From NCBI GenBank assembly GCA_021790255.1, contig JAJYIE010000005.1:8123-49952 (forward strand): a stretch of 41,830 nucleotides of DNA, given 5' to 3'. Each line of letters starts with the position of its first letter. The stretch's first letter is position 1. The position numbers were made by a program, and so were the translations under genes. This DNA comes from a bacterium. GTDB taxonomy: Bacteria > Patescibacteriota > Microgenomatia > Daviesbacterales > UBA10151. Positions 1 through 7,498 of this stretch are shown here, one piece after another. The notes below the pieces were generated by a model. That model searched no databases, was not told where the DNA came from, and was given only the letters and a program-made list of their open reading frames with translations.

Positions 1-258
1 TCCGATCTGTCTGATCAGACAAACAGTACCAACCTGATAAAGATCTTTTTCTCCAGGATCTTCAACCTTGCTGTTTTTTTGAGTGACAAAAATTATTAGC
101 CGGTCTGTCGCCCAAGCCTGATCCAAGGCAGCCTTGGATTTAACTCTGGCAGAAACGATCGGCAGAGTTGTTCCGGGAAACATCACTGTATCCCGCAACG
201 GGCCAACCGGGACTCGGGGGGGAAGCTTAACAGTTCTAGCGGCGTAATCACTTAACAT
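1..258 (-). CDS. lon: Lon protease, N-terminal fragment (cut by window edge)
   Basis: This is the first 86 codons of an ATP-dependent Lon protease, which degrades misfolded and regulatory proteins in the cytoplasm. The translation from the ATG at 258 contains the Lon substrate-binding (LAN) domain signature: VGPLRDTVMFPGTTLPI near residues 18-34, then a segment ending KVEDPGEKDLYQVGTV. This matches the usual 'PLRDxVxFPG...P' and 'DLYxVGTVA' pattern of Lon N-termini. The AAA+ and Ser-Lys protease parts lie outside the window. A 27-bp CIRCE-like inverted repeat sits 14 bp upstream of the start, so heat-shock control by HrcA is likely. Identification rests on the LAN domain only. Confidence 0.9.
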   Translation of the reverse strand, partial: MLSDYAARTVKLPPRVPVGPLRDTVMFPGTTLPIVSARVKSKAALDQAWATDRLIIFVTQKNSKVEDPGEKDLYQVGTVCLIRQIG

Positions 259-272
259 AAATAAATCAAATG

Positions 273-299
273 TTAGCAGAATATTATCACGAGTGCTAA
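273..299 (-). promoter_or_regulatory. CIRCE-like HrcA operator upstream of lon
   Basis: On the minus strand it reads TTAGCACTC, 9 bases, TTCTGCTAA. The first half is a perfect CIRCE half-site (9/9), the spacing is exactly the canonical 9 bp, and the second half matches at 6 of 9 positions. It overlaps the spacer and -10 of the predicted lon promoter, a position that suits repression by HrcA. Confidence 0.8.
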
Positions 300-309
300 C
301 AAATTTCAA
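281..309 (-). promoter_or_regulatory. Sigma70-type promoter of lon
   Basis: Minus strand: -35 TTGAAA (309-304), 17-bp spacer, -10 TAATAT (286-281). The predicted transcript starts near 274 and gives a leader of about 16 nt. The operator lies across the spacer and -10. Confidence 0.6.
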
Positions 310-361
310 TCCCCAATCTGCTCACAATTCTCTTTTCATTTTACTGACATTGGCCAAAATA

Positions 362-904
362 TCAGTAATCAATCCCACGTTTCGCCAAAATACCTTTAGT
401 AAAGGGGTGTTTAACCGGTAACATCTCCGTCACCAAATCGGCTTTATTAATCAATTTTGCCGATGCATGATGGCCAGTTAAAACCAAATCCATTTTAGCA
501 GGTTTCGCTGTTATTAGCCTGAGAAGAAAACTTTCCGGCAAAAGCCCGGCTGAAACAGTTCCGATAACCTCATCAGCAATAACCACATCCCATTTCCCGG
601 AAACCATTTCTTTTTCCAAATCGGCAAAAGCGCTCCGGGCTGCTTTTCTGTGTTCCGACTTGGGCTGGCGGTCACCCAAAATTCCCACAAATCCCTTGCC
701 TTCTTGGCGAAGCTCTACAAAAGGCTTCAGTTTTTTTACGGCTACTACTTCACCGGAAAACCAGATTTTGCCAAACTGGATAATTAAAACCTTCTGCTTG
801 TACCCCGCCGCCCTAAGTGCGAGCCCCAAAGCAGCCGTAGTTTTCCCTTTCCCTTCACCGGTGTAAACAATGATTAAGCCTTTTTCCTGATGTTTGCCCT
901 CCAT
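362..904 (-). CDS. cobO: Cob(I)alamin / cob(I)yrinate adenosyltransferase (CobO/BtuR family)
   Basis: It transfers the adenosyl group of ATP to the cobalt of corrinoids and so makes adenosylcobalamin. The protein has 180 aa, the usual length for CobO/BtuR. It begins with the family P-loop GEGKGKTTAA (about residues 16-25) inside IVYTGEGKGKTTAALG. Further family segments are a WDVVIADEV stretch with the acidic Walker-B-like position near residue 110 and LVLTGHHA near 140. No corrinoid synthesis genes are nearby, which suggests salvage of corrinoids. The obvious client is the B12-dependent ribonucleotide reductase encoded a kilobase away. A TATATT hexamer lies 7 bp before the ATG at 904 and no Shine-Dalgarno is visible, so the mRNA may be leaderless. 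Confidence 0.9.
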   Translation of the reverse strand: MEGKHQEKGLIIVYTGEGKGKTTAALGLALRAAGYKQKVLIIQFGKIWFSGEVVAVKKLKPFVELRQEGKGFVGILGDRQPKSEHRKAARSAFADLEKEMVSGKWDVVIADEVIGTVSAGLLPESFLLRLITAKPAKMDLVLTGHHASAKLINKADLVTEMLPVKHPFTKGILAKRGIDY

Positions 905-963
905 TGCCCATAATATACCATTTCCAACTCAAGTTTAGCTTGCCACCCCCGGGGTGGAATAGG

Positions 964-992
964 TTGACACCTGCGGATTTTTTAGTTATTCT
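964..992 (+). promoter_or_regulatory. Promoter of the transposase gene
   Basis: A perfect -35 TTGACA (964-969), a 17-bp spacer and -10 TATTCT (987-992). Transcription would begin near 999, just before the ATG at 1001, so the mRNA would be leaderless. Confidence 0.55.
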
Positions 993-1000
993 GAAGCTAG

Positions 1001-1648
1001 ATGCCATCCAGAATCATCCCATTTGTTAACAGGCAGTTTTATCACATCTATAATCGGGGGTCTGAAAAAAGGCCTATTTTCGGAAGCCGACGAGATTATC
1101 AACGATTTCTTAAAACAATTATGTACTATCAACTAGAGGGGCCTAAACCAAGGTTCTCGCATTTTCCATCACTATCTATAAAAAGTTTAGATTCCTCAAA
1201 AAAAATAGTAGAGATTGTAGCTTTTTGCCTCATGCCAAATCATTTCCACTTGCTCATAAAACAAGTCAATGAGGGTAGTGTCACGGAATTTATCAGCAAA
1301 TTAAGTAATAGCTATACCAAATATTACAACACAAAATATAAAAGAGTGGGGCCCTTATTTCAGGGGGAGTTCAAAGCAGAAGTAATGGAAAATGACGAAC
1401 AGCTTATCCATGTTTCCCGCTATATTCATCTAAACCCTCTCGTCTCTTACTTAATAAAAGATTTAAAACACTTTGAATGGTCCTCATATAAAGAGTACCT
1501 GTCAAAAAGCAGTAATAGTCTTTGTGATAAAGAAAAAATTTTGGGATATTTTAAAAATTCACGAGGATATGAACAATTTGTTATGGACCAAGCAGGCTAT
1601 GCAACGGAGCTAGAATTAATCAAACGTCAGCTGATTGATGAAATTTAA
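1001..1648 (+). CDS. REP-associated tyrosine transposase (IS200/IS605-like Y1 HUH, TnpA_REP)
   Basis: A 215-aa single-strand DNA transposase/endonuclease. The HUH metal site is HFH in LMPNHFHLLIK (about residues 78-88). The catalytic tyrosine is expected in LSNSYTKYYNTKY (Tyr105). The RVGPLFQGEFKAE segment and the RYIHLNPL helix that follow are hallmarks of the TnpA_REP (RAYT) branch rather than classical IS200 TnpA, which is shorter. No TnpB partner is present. The reading frame is intact, so it may be active. The gene sits alone between cobalamin adenosyltransferase and a small membrane gene, consistent with insertion. Confidence 0.9.
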   Translation: MPSRIIPFVNRQFYHIYNRGSEKRPIFGSRRDYQRFLKTIMYYQLEGPKPRFSHFPSLSIKSLDSSKKIVEIVAFCLMPNHFHLLIKQVNEGSVTEFISKLSNSYTKYYNTKYKRVGPLFQGEFKAEVMENDEQLIHVSRYIHLNPLVSYLIKDLKHFEWSSYKEYLSKSSNSLCDKEKILGYFKNSRGYEQFVMDQAGYATELELIKRQLIDEI

Positions 1649-1737
1649 CTATTTTGATTTAGCCTTTCACCCCGGGGTGGTATCGTAAATTAACTGACTA
1701 TTTTTAACTTGACACATCTAGATAAGGAGCAATAGTT

Positions 1738-1974
1738 ATGCCAAAAGTTTTTAAAATTACTATTGGGTTGCTATTATCTTTTGTTGCTGCCTTTACCATT
1801 GCCATAGTTGGATATACAAGAGTTTTACCTTTCATTGTGGATATATTTCAAATTAATTGCGGCCTTGGATGTAGGCCCGGGTTTATTTCCATGGATCTCT
1901 ACTATATTTTTATTATGACCGTAGTTTTGACTATTCTATTTTATATTCCAATGAGGAAGTTATTGAAGATTTAA
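1738..1974 (+). CDS. Small two-helix membrane protein, unknown
   Basis: A 78-aa protein that I do not recognise. It has two hydrophobic helices (about residues 6-28 and 53-74) separated by a loop containing CGLGC, which could be a metal or disulfide CxxxC site. A good ribosome-binding site AAGGAG (1724-1729) precedes the ATG, and TTGACA (1709-1714) lies upstream. Its TAA stop (1972-1974) overlaps the stop codon of the convergent nrdJ gene (1971-1973). Confidence 0.65.
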   Translation: MPKVFKITIGLLLSFVAAFTIAIVGYTRVLPFIVDIFQINCGLGCRPGFISMDLYYIFIMTVVLTILFYIPMRKLLKI

Positions 1975-4697
1975 CACAGGGAGTACCCGCAGGAATGGCA
2001 CTTTTTACAGCCCTCGGAAAAGACAAAAGTTGCCTGGCCGCACTCAGGACAAAGGTCGCCTACTTTAGCCGACCCCAAATGACTCCCGGCTGCCGGCAGA
2101 TCCTCTTCAAGTTGAGGCAAAGCAGGCTGGTTAGCATTAACTCCGACCGTGAGATTAAGAGGTATTACCTCAGGTTCCGGTTTATCTTCATTGGCCAGCT
2201 GGGCCAGCTCTTCTGCCAAAACCTTGGCTACCGCATCCGCCAGGCTCATCACTCGTTCTTTACCAAAACCGGTCTGCGAAGCTCCCCCGATTCCCCTCAG
2301 CTGAGTGACAATTTCCTGGGCAATTTCTTTTGAACGGCCGTTGGACACACGCATCGCCAGGGAAACCAGCCTGCCAATTGCTTCCGCATCCGCTGCCGTA
2401 TGCATCCCGGCCTTGCCGATAGTGACAAATACTTCAAAGGGGTGATTTTTAGCATTGCGGTTTACTGTCACAAAGGCCTTGCCAACAGGTGTATTCACTT
2501 TATAAGTCCGGCCCCGCAGAACCATCGGTCTGGCGATTAACCCCTCAGTTTGTCCGCTGATGGCCGCTTCCCGATCCGGCTCTGTCGCAGCTGCAACCGG
2601 CAATTTTGCCACACCTGAGGCCAACTGGTCAAAGTATGACTTATCCTTTTTCACCTCCAGAATCTGCTTTTCCCTGGAACCGTCCCGATAAATAGTAATG
2701 CCCTTGCAGCCAAGCCTATATACCATCAGGTAAGCATGCCGAACATCTTCCACTGTTGCCTCATGGGTAAAATTAATCGTTTTGGAGATGGCATTATCAA
2801 CATGCTTTTGAAAAGCGGCCTGGATCTTAACATGCCACTCAGGAGTAATATCATGCGCAACCACAAAAACCTTCTGCCAAATTTCCGGCACTTCCGGTAT
2901 TCCCTGTACCGAACCGTGATTTGCTTCAATTTTTTCCAGAAGTTCCTCATTGTAAAAACCTTCGTCCTGAGCAACTTTCAGGAAATATGGATTAGTATTG
3001 AACAACCTTTTGCCTTCAATAGTATTTTTGGCATAAGAAATACCGAAATACGGCTCAATTCCGGAGGCGGCATCAGCCAGCATGGAGGTAGTCCCAGTAG
3101 GAGCAATGGTGGTGATGGCACCATTGCGGGGTTTGATGGCTTCACCCCGGAAATAGAGGCTCTGGGGGTCATAAATTGAACCTCTCCATGCTAAAAATGG
3201 GCCGCGGACCTGCGCCAGTTTAATGCTGGCTGCCCGGGCCCGTTTGTTCATAAACCCCATCACCTCTTCCGCCACTTTCAACCCTTCTTCCGTGTTATAC
3301 CCTACACCAAGCTGAACCAGCAGGTCGGCAAATCCCATCATTCCCATACCAATCCGCCTGATTTTCCTGGTCATATCATTAACCGCTTGGATGGGGTAAT
3401 TATTCATATCCAAAACATTATCTAAGAAATGGACCGCCGTATCGACAGTCTCGCCAAGGCCATCCCAGTCTACTTTACCATCCCGCGCAAACTTGCCCAC
3501 ATTTACCGCCCCCAGAGTGCAGGCGTCATACGGCAGCAGCGGCTGTTCCCCACAAGGATTTGTTGACTCAATCATTCCCAGCCCCGGAGTGGGGTTGGCA
3601 TTGGATTTGTTAATCCGGTCAATAATAATCATCCCTGGATCCCCGTAATGCCAAGCCAACTGGGTAATAAGCAGAAAAACCTTGTAAGCATTAAGGCGGC
3701 CTGCCACCTGCCCATTACGAGGGTTTATCAAATCATAACCCTCATTATCATGCGTAGCCCGGACTAAATCATAAAGTTTTACTACACCCTCTTCACACTT
3801 TTTCAGTTTTAAATCTACATCACGTATCGTTTGCGCCTGCTTAATTTCTTCAATAATCTCCTCCCACTCCGGTTCGCTTTCCACATACCGGCTGTCTTTT
3901 TTGACCTGTTCCATCCAATCCTCAGTCACCGTAACGGAGGTATTAAAATTAGTCAGGGAAAACTCATCCACTTTTATCACCGCAAAACGCAAAATATCAG
4001 GGTGGGTGATATGAAGAATTCCCATATTTGCTCCCCGCCGCACGCCTCCCTGCTTAACCTGGGAAGTGACGTCGTTATAAGCCTGCATAAATGAAACAGG
4101 GCCGACGGTCGTGCCCCCCGATGAGCCGATCGTATCCCCGTAAGGCCTAAGGCGGGAAAAGGAAAACCCGGTGCCTCCCCCTGATTTGTGAATCATCACC
4201 ATGTCCACCATGGTCTGGGCGATGGATTTCATGTCATCTTCGACGGGTAAAACAAAACAGGCAGAAAGCTGCTGCATATGCTTCCCGGCATTTAACATTG
4301 TCGGAGTATTAGGGATAAATTTTTGCGAGGACATTACCCGGTAAAAATGCTTGGCGCATGAAAGCAGGTGGTCTTTATCAGGATCAAACTGCAAATCGGC
4401 GGCAGCGATATTGTATGCCACCCGCCAGAACATCTCTTTTGCAGACTCAACGGGTTCACTTTTTTCATTCCGTTTTGCATAGCGGGTTTTACCAATGTAT
4501 AGGGCTGTTTCGGAAAGCTGCGGCTCCGGCAAATCCTCCGGCACCAGCGGAATAGCCTTACCTTCCTCCCAAACATGTTCCCGGCTGTAACCCATAACCT
4601 CTTTCAGGTTTGCACCGTCAGCATGGCCGTTAGTCTTTTTCGGCCGCCCACGCCGGGGAGTTACAGTAATTGCTAAGTTAACTGATTTTTGTTTCAT
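1971..4697 (-). CDS. nrdJ: Adenosylcobalamin-dependent (class II) ribonucleotide reductase
   Basis: Reduces ribonucleotides to deoxyribonucleotides using a radical generated from adenosylcobalamin. The predicted protein has 908 aa. The first redox cysteine is in SACFVLPVEDD (Cys147). The active-site loop NPCGEQPLLPYDACTLG holds Asn380, Cys382 (thiyl radical) and Glu384. The nucleotide-binding segment SGGGTGFSFSRLRP is near 172, and IAPTGTTSML near 531. The C-terminus is a cysteine-rich tail (CPECG...CKKCHSCGYSLC, residues 883-908), the swinging-arm/zinc-ribbon tail typical of NrdJ. A start upstream at 4790 is possible, but the ATG at 4697 overlaps nrdR by only 20 bp and follows a GGAAG-rich stretch, so I prefer it. 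Co-transcribed with nrdR. Confidence 0.95.
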   Translation of the reverse strand: MKQKSVNLAITVTPRRGRPKKTNGHADGANLKEVMGYSREHVWEEGKAIPLVPEDLPEPQLSETALYIGKTRYAKRNEKSEPVESAKEMFWRVAYNIAAADLQFDPDKDHLLSCAKHFYRVMSSQKFIPNTPTMLNAGKHMQQLSACFVLPVEDDMKSIAQTMVDMVMIHKSGGGTGFSFSRLRPYGDTIGSSGGTTVGPVSFMQAYNDVTSQVKQGGVRRGANMGILHITHPDILRFAVIKVDEFSLTNFNTSVTVTEDWMEQVKKDSRYVESEPEWEEIIEEIKQAQTIRDVDLKLKKCEEGVVKLYDLVRATHDNEGYDLINPRNGQVAGRLNAYKVFLLITQLAWHYGDPGMIIIDRINKSNANPTPGLGMIESTNPCGEQPLLPYDACTLGAVNVGKFARDGKVDWDGLGETVDTAVHFLDNVLDMNNYPIQAVNDMTRKIRRIGMGMMGFADLLVQLGVGYNTEEGLKVAEEVMGFMNKRARAASIKLAQVRGPFLAWRGSIYDPQSLYFRGEAIKPRNGAITTIAPTGTTSMLADAASGIEPYFGISYAKNTIEGKRLFNTNPYFLKVAQDEGFYNEELLEKIEANHGSVQGIPEVPEIWQKVFVVAHDITPEWHVKIQAAFQKHVDNAISKTINFTHEATVEDVRHAYLMVYRLGCKGITIYRDGSREKQILEVKKDKSYFDQLASGVAKLPVAAATEPDREAAISGQTEGLIARPMVLRGRTYKVNTPVGKAFVTVNRNAKNHPFEVFVTIGKAGMHTAADAEAIGRLVSLAMRVSNGRSKEIAQEIVTQLRGIGGASQTGFGKERVMSLADAVAKVLAEELAQLANEDKPEPEVIPLNLTVGVNANQPALPQLEEDLPAAGSHLGSAKVGDLCPECGQATFVFSEGCKKCHSCGYSLC

Positions 4698-5148
4698 ATC
4701 TTTTTTCTTCCAGAGCAGAGAGCTCTCTGGCAAAATCTTCCGGCTGCTTAAATTGGCGGTAAACACTGGCAAAGCGCAGGTAAGCCACAATATCGGCCTT
4801 TTTCAACTCAGCCAAGACCATCTGGCCAATTAATTTTGAGGTCACCTCTGCCGCATTTTTTCGCCGCAACTTCCTCTCGATTTTTTCAACCATCAAGTCT
4901 ATTCTGTCTGCAGCCGGCCTCTTTTCTAACGCCTTAGCAATACCGTTTTTCAGCTTCTCCCGGCTAAAGAGTTCCTTTCGCCCATCACGCTTGACCACTA
5001 CCATCTCCAGTGAAACCACCTTCTCATAAGTCGTAAACCGCCGCCGGCATTTCAGACACTCCCTCCGGCGCCTAATCTCACCGGAACTGGCAACAGCCCG
5101 CTTATCAATAACCTGGTGCAAGACGCTACCGCAAAAGGGACATCTCAT
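4678..5148 (-). CDS. nrdR: Transcriptional repressor NrdR
   Basis: An ATP/dATP-sensing repressor of ribonucleotide reductase genes. From the ATG at 5148 the protein has 156 aa, the family length. It starts MRCPFCGS and has the zinc-finger cysteines CPFC and CLKC (the latter in RRRRECLKCRRRFTTYE), followed by the ATP-cone domain from about residue 45 (VVKRDGRKELFSREKLKNG). A longer frame reaches 5220, but the MRCPFCGS start is universal in NrdR. It is the first gene of the nrdR-nrdJ operon, and the upstream region carries palindromes likely used for autoregulation. Confidence 0.95.
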   Translation of the reverse strand: MRCPFCGSVLHQVIDKRAVASSGEIRRRRECLKCRRRFTTYEKVVSLEMVVVKRDGRKELFSREKLKNGIAKALEKRPAADRIDLMVEKIERKLRRKNAAEVTSKLIGQMVLAELKKADIVAYLRFASVYRQFKQPEDFARELSALEEKRYETKIS

Positions 5149-5191
5149 AATCCTCAACCAGCCTCCGCTCAAAATGCATACCCATCGAAAA

Positions 5192-5287
5192 CTACAACCT
5201 ATTGTAGAACCAATTATCAACTCCTGCTATATGTTATCTAACATAACATGTGGTTATGGACTCATGTCAATATACTACATATTGGGT
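5192..5287 (-). promoter_or_regulatory. nrdR-nrdJ control region with NrdR-box-like palindromes
   Basis: It contains a perfect inverted repeat CTACAA-CCTA-TTGTAG (5192-5207), an inverted repeat ATGTTA-TC-TAACAT (5231-5244), CATAAC-N5-GTTATG (5242-5258), and a 16-mer (5272-5287) that on the minus strand reads ACCCAATATGTAGTAT. That 16-mer matches the NrdR box acaCwAtATaTwGwgT at 13 of 16 positions. The distance between the boxes is unusual for NrdR, so the assignment of each site is uncertain. Confidence 0.5.
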
Positions 5288-5290
5288 AGT

Positions 5291-5974
5291 CTAGTGGAGT
5301 GGTAGAATATTCACCTTACTCATAATATCACCGGCTCTAATTTTCCCCGCAGCATCCAGACCGGAAATAACTTTTCCGAAAATAGTATATTTCGGCGGCA
5401 GGGGAAGGTCATCTTCCAGAAGAATAAAAAATTGAGAACCGTTGGTATTTGGTCCGGCGTTGGCCATAGCCACTGTTCCTTTTGTGTAAGACCTGGTTAC
5501 CGGATCATCAGGAAAAGTATAGCCTGGTCCGCCGGTGCCTGTTCCTGTCGGGTCTCCTCCCTGGATTAACAGTCCCTTTTCTACCCGGTGAAAAGTCAGG
5601 CCATCGTAAAAACTGTCATTGGCTAAGAAAATAAAATTTGAGGCTGCTTTGGTTGCTTCAGGATAAATCTTAAACTCAATTTCCCCCCGGGCAGTCTCAA
5701 TAACTGCTTTTTTATTGGTCAACTCCCGCACTGATAAATCCCCCGGATACTGGTGGTATTGTTTCACGGCATCTACCTGTAGCGTAGGGGTGGGTAAATT
5801 GTGGGCTGATTCCTGGCTTTGCTGCGTTGCAGCGATTGCAGGAAAAGTATTGGCCTGCGCAGGCGCAGACGAGGAAGCTGATTGACTATTTTCCGTCACT
5901 GTCGAGATAGCTGCTGTGCAGAGTCCCATCAGTAAAATCACTAAAAACAAAGCCGCCACATGCTTCTCCTTCAT
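5291..5974 (-). CDS. Membrane-anchored cyclophilin-type peptidyl-prolyl isomerase
   Basis: Catalyses cis-trans isomerisation of proline bonds, here outside the membrane. From the ATG at 5974 the protein has 227 aa: an N-terminal hydrophobic segment (about 6-23), a Ser/Ala/Gln-rich linker, then a cyclophilin domain from about residue 90 (VIETARGEIEFKIYPEATKAA). Diagnostic motifs are LTFHRV, LIQGGDPTGTGTGGPGYTF and NTNGSQFFILLEDD. The cysteine after the hydrophobic stretch (MGLC) is not a good lipobox, so I read it as a membrane anchor. A longer frame to 6145 lacks support. It sits with other envelope-folding genes (DsbA/DsbB). Confidence 0.9.
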   Translation of the reverse strand: MKEKHVAALFLVILLMGLCTAAISTVTENSQSASSSAPAQANTFPAIAATQQSQESAHNLPTPTLQVDAVKQYHQYPGDLSVRELTNKKAVIETARGEIEFKIYPEATKAASNFIFLANDSFYDGLTFHRVEKGLLIQGGDPTGTGTGGPGYTFPDDPVTRSYTKGTVAMANAGPNTNGSQFFILLEDDLPLPPKYTIFGKVISGLDAAGKIRAGDIMSKVNILPLH

Positions 5975-6235
5975 GCACTTTATATACCACTTGCCGCCCG
6001 ACCTGACAAGAGCACGCTTTTCCAATAACAACGCCCATCTAAAAGCTCTGTGGTTAACCAATTCCCCAAAGGATGGATTAAGCAGCAGGCAGCAAATCCT
6101 TGCAAAAAACTTACTGTTTTGTTGTTCCCATCTTAAGGTCAACATCTAACATTGGCAGTATAGGGCGGTGATGCTTGTGGCAAAAAGCATGCCTAAAAGG
6201 GCCGAAAGGGCGGGAGCACTAATCGCAGGAAAAAC

Positions 6236-6322
6236 ATGAATGAAAAGACCAAAGAAACCGGCAAGGGGATCAAAGAGAAAATCAGCGAATGGGGGGATGA
6301 AACCAAGGATTGGTTTGACTGA
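6236..6322 (+). CDS. Possible 28-aa charged helical peptide
   Basis: A very short frame opened by ATG at 6236 after an AGGA ribosome-binding site (6228-6231). It encodes a peptide rich in Lys/Glu (NEKTKETGKGIKEKISEW, then GDETKDWFD), with a heptad-like amphipathic pattern. Its stop codon ends one base before the stop of the convergent D,D-carboxypeptidase gene, so it fills the gap exactly. No function can be assigned. It could be a random frame, but composition and signal are better than chance. Confidence 0.4.
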   Translation: MNEKTKETGKGIKEKISEWGDETKDWFD

Positions 6323-7459
6323 TTATATCTCCCCCAGCTTTTTGAACGAATAATCTAAAAGTTCCCGGGCTTCTTGCCGGCGGTCGTCGCTGTTTAATAT
6401 CACTCCCAAAACCTCATGGCTGCCCCGTTTTGCCAAAGTTACTATGGTCAGCCCGGCTTCCGGAGTATACCCGATTTTTAAGCCGATTACCCCCGGATAA
6501 GTAGTTAATAAATTAATACCCGAATATAGGTCATATGCCTGATGTGTCGATGTAGGCGGCAGATATACGTGATAAGTCCGGGAAATTTGCGTTACCTCCG
6601 GATACTGTTTTACCAGGTAGCGGCTCATGAGTGCTACATCCAAGGCTGTTGAATATTGCGTTTTTCCATCTTCTTCAAGTCCTGTCGGGTTAATAAATTT
6701 AGTATCATTCATCCCCAGCTGCAAACTGATTTCGTTCATTTCGGAGATAAACTTACTTCGGCCGCCGGGGATATTCTCCGCTAAAGCCTCTGCGGCATCA
6801 TTGGCAGAAGAAAGAAACACTCCGTAGAGAAGCTCCTCCACCAATAATTTTTCACCCGGAATAAGGCCCATATGGTCCGGTTCGATAGAGGCGGCAAAAT
6901 TACTGACCTGAATGGTGTCACTAAATTTATGGTGAGCCAGGGTTACGGTAACAGTCATAATTTTCGTCAGGGAAGCAATCGGCAATTTTACATCGGCGTT
7001 TTTTTGGTACAAGACCTGGCCGCTGTCTATATCAACGAAGTAAGCGGCCTTAGCGGTAATATCCGGAGCCAGCGAGTTTCCCCTGTTCACGGTTCCCGGA
7101 TACCACAAGTTCATCCCTAAAACACGTCCCTCCCAAACCGCAGGAGAAAAAAGCTGTTTTTGTGGTACTTGTTGTTTTCCTAAGAAATATCCACCCCCGG
7201 CAAAGATAGTAAGTCCCAGCACAAGGTAAATTATCTTTGCAAATGAATGCCTTCGGCCGGACGGTTTTTCTTCCGGGACCGGACTACTGCCGGCTGAGTT
7301 AAAGAAAAGGTGCCGGGCTTGGCCGGGTTCCCCGTAGATCACCCTGATTACCGGCTTTTTTAAGCCGGGATTTTTACTGGCTGGGGGTGCGGTTTTCCAG
7401 TGCAGAAACATCAGTTGCTTGGGCGGTCGGCTCCGGAGGAAGCGCTGGTCAAAAAACAC
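6323..7459 (-). CDS. D-alanyl-D-alanine carboxypeptidase (PBP5/DacA-like)
   Basis: Removes the terminal D-Ala from peptidoglycan stem peptides outside the cell. The 378-aa frame has an N-terminal cytoplasmic extension, one transmembrane helix (about 74-93) and a penicillin-binding serine peptidase S11 domain. The catalytic motifs are SLTK (Ser163, Lys166), SAN (218-220) and KIG in GLKIGYTPEAG (328-330, in place of the usual KTG). PBP5 normally has a cleaved signal peptide and a C-terminal amphipathic anchor. Here the anchor is N-terminal and there is no long C-terminal domain. The frame opens with GTG at 7459; an internal ATG at 7411 is also possible. Confidence 0.9.
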   Translation of the reverse strand: MFFDQRFLRSRPPKQLMFLHWKTAPPASKNPGLKKPVIRVIYGEPGQARHLFFNSAGSSPVPEEKPSGRRHSFAKIIYLVLGLTIFAGGGYFLGKQQVPQKQLFSPAVWEGRVLGMNLWYPGTVNRGNSLAPDITAKAAYFVDIDSGQVLYQKNADVKLPIASLTKIMTVTVTLAHHKFSDTIQVSNFAASIEPDHMGLIPGEKLLVEELLYGVFLSSANDAAEALAENIPGGRSKFISEMNEISLQLGMNDTKFINPTGLEEDGKTQYSTALDVALMSRYLVKQYPEVTQISRTYHVYLPPTSTHQAYDLYSGINLLTTYPGVIGLKIGYTPEAGLTIVTLAKRGSHEVLGVILNSDDRRQEARELLDYSFKKLGEI

Positions 7460-7498
7460 ATAGCTTAAATTTTAGCACCCGGGGACAGCGAAACCAAG

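Larger units (their letters stand above)
943..1680 (+). mobile_element. RAYT-type insertion: transposase between two palindromic ends
   Basis: A REP-associated tyrosine transposase gene (1001-1648) lies between two G/C palindromes. The left one is CCACCCC-C-GGGGTGG (943-957), followed by AAT. The right one is CACCCC-GGGGTGG (1668-1680), followed by TAT. Such hairpins are what Y1 HUH transposases recognise. Exact ends cannot be set from one copy. Confidence 0.55.

Noticed and set aside
4698-5290. Cobalamin riboswitch upstream of the B12-dependent reductase
   Set aside because: No B12-box or long leader is visible; the intergenic DNA is taken up by short palindromes.
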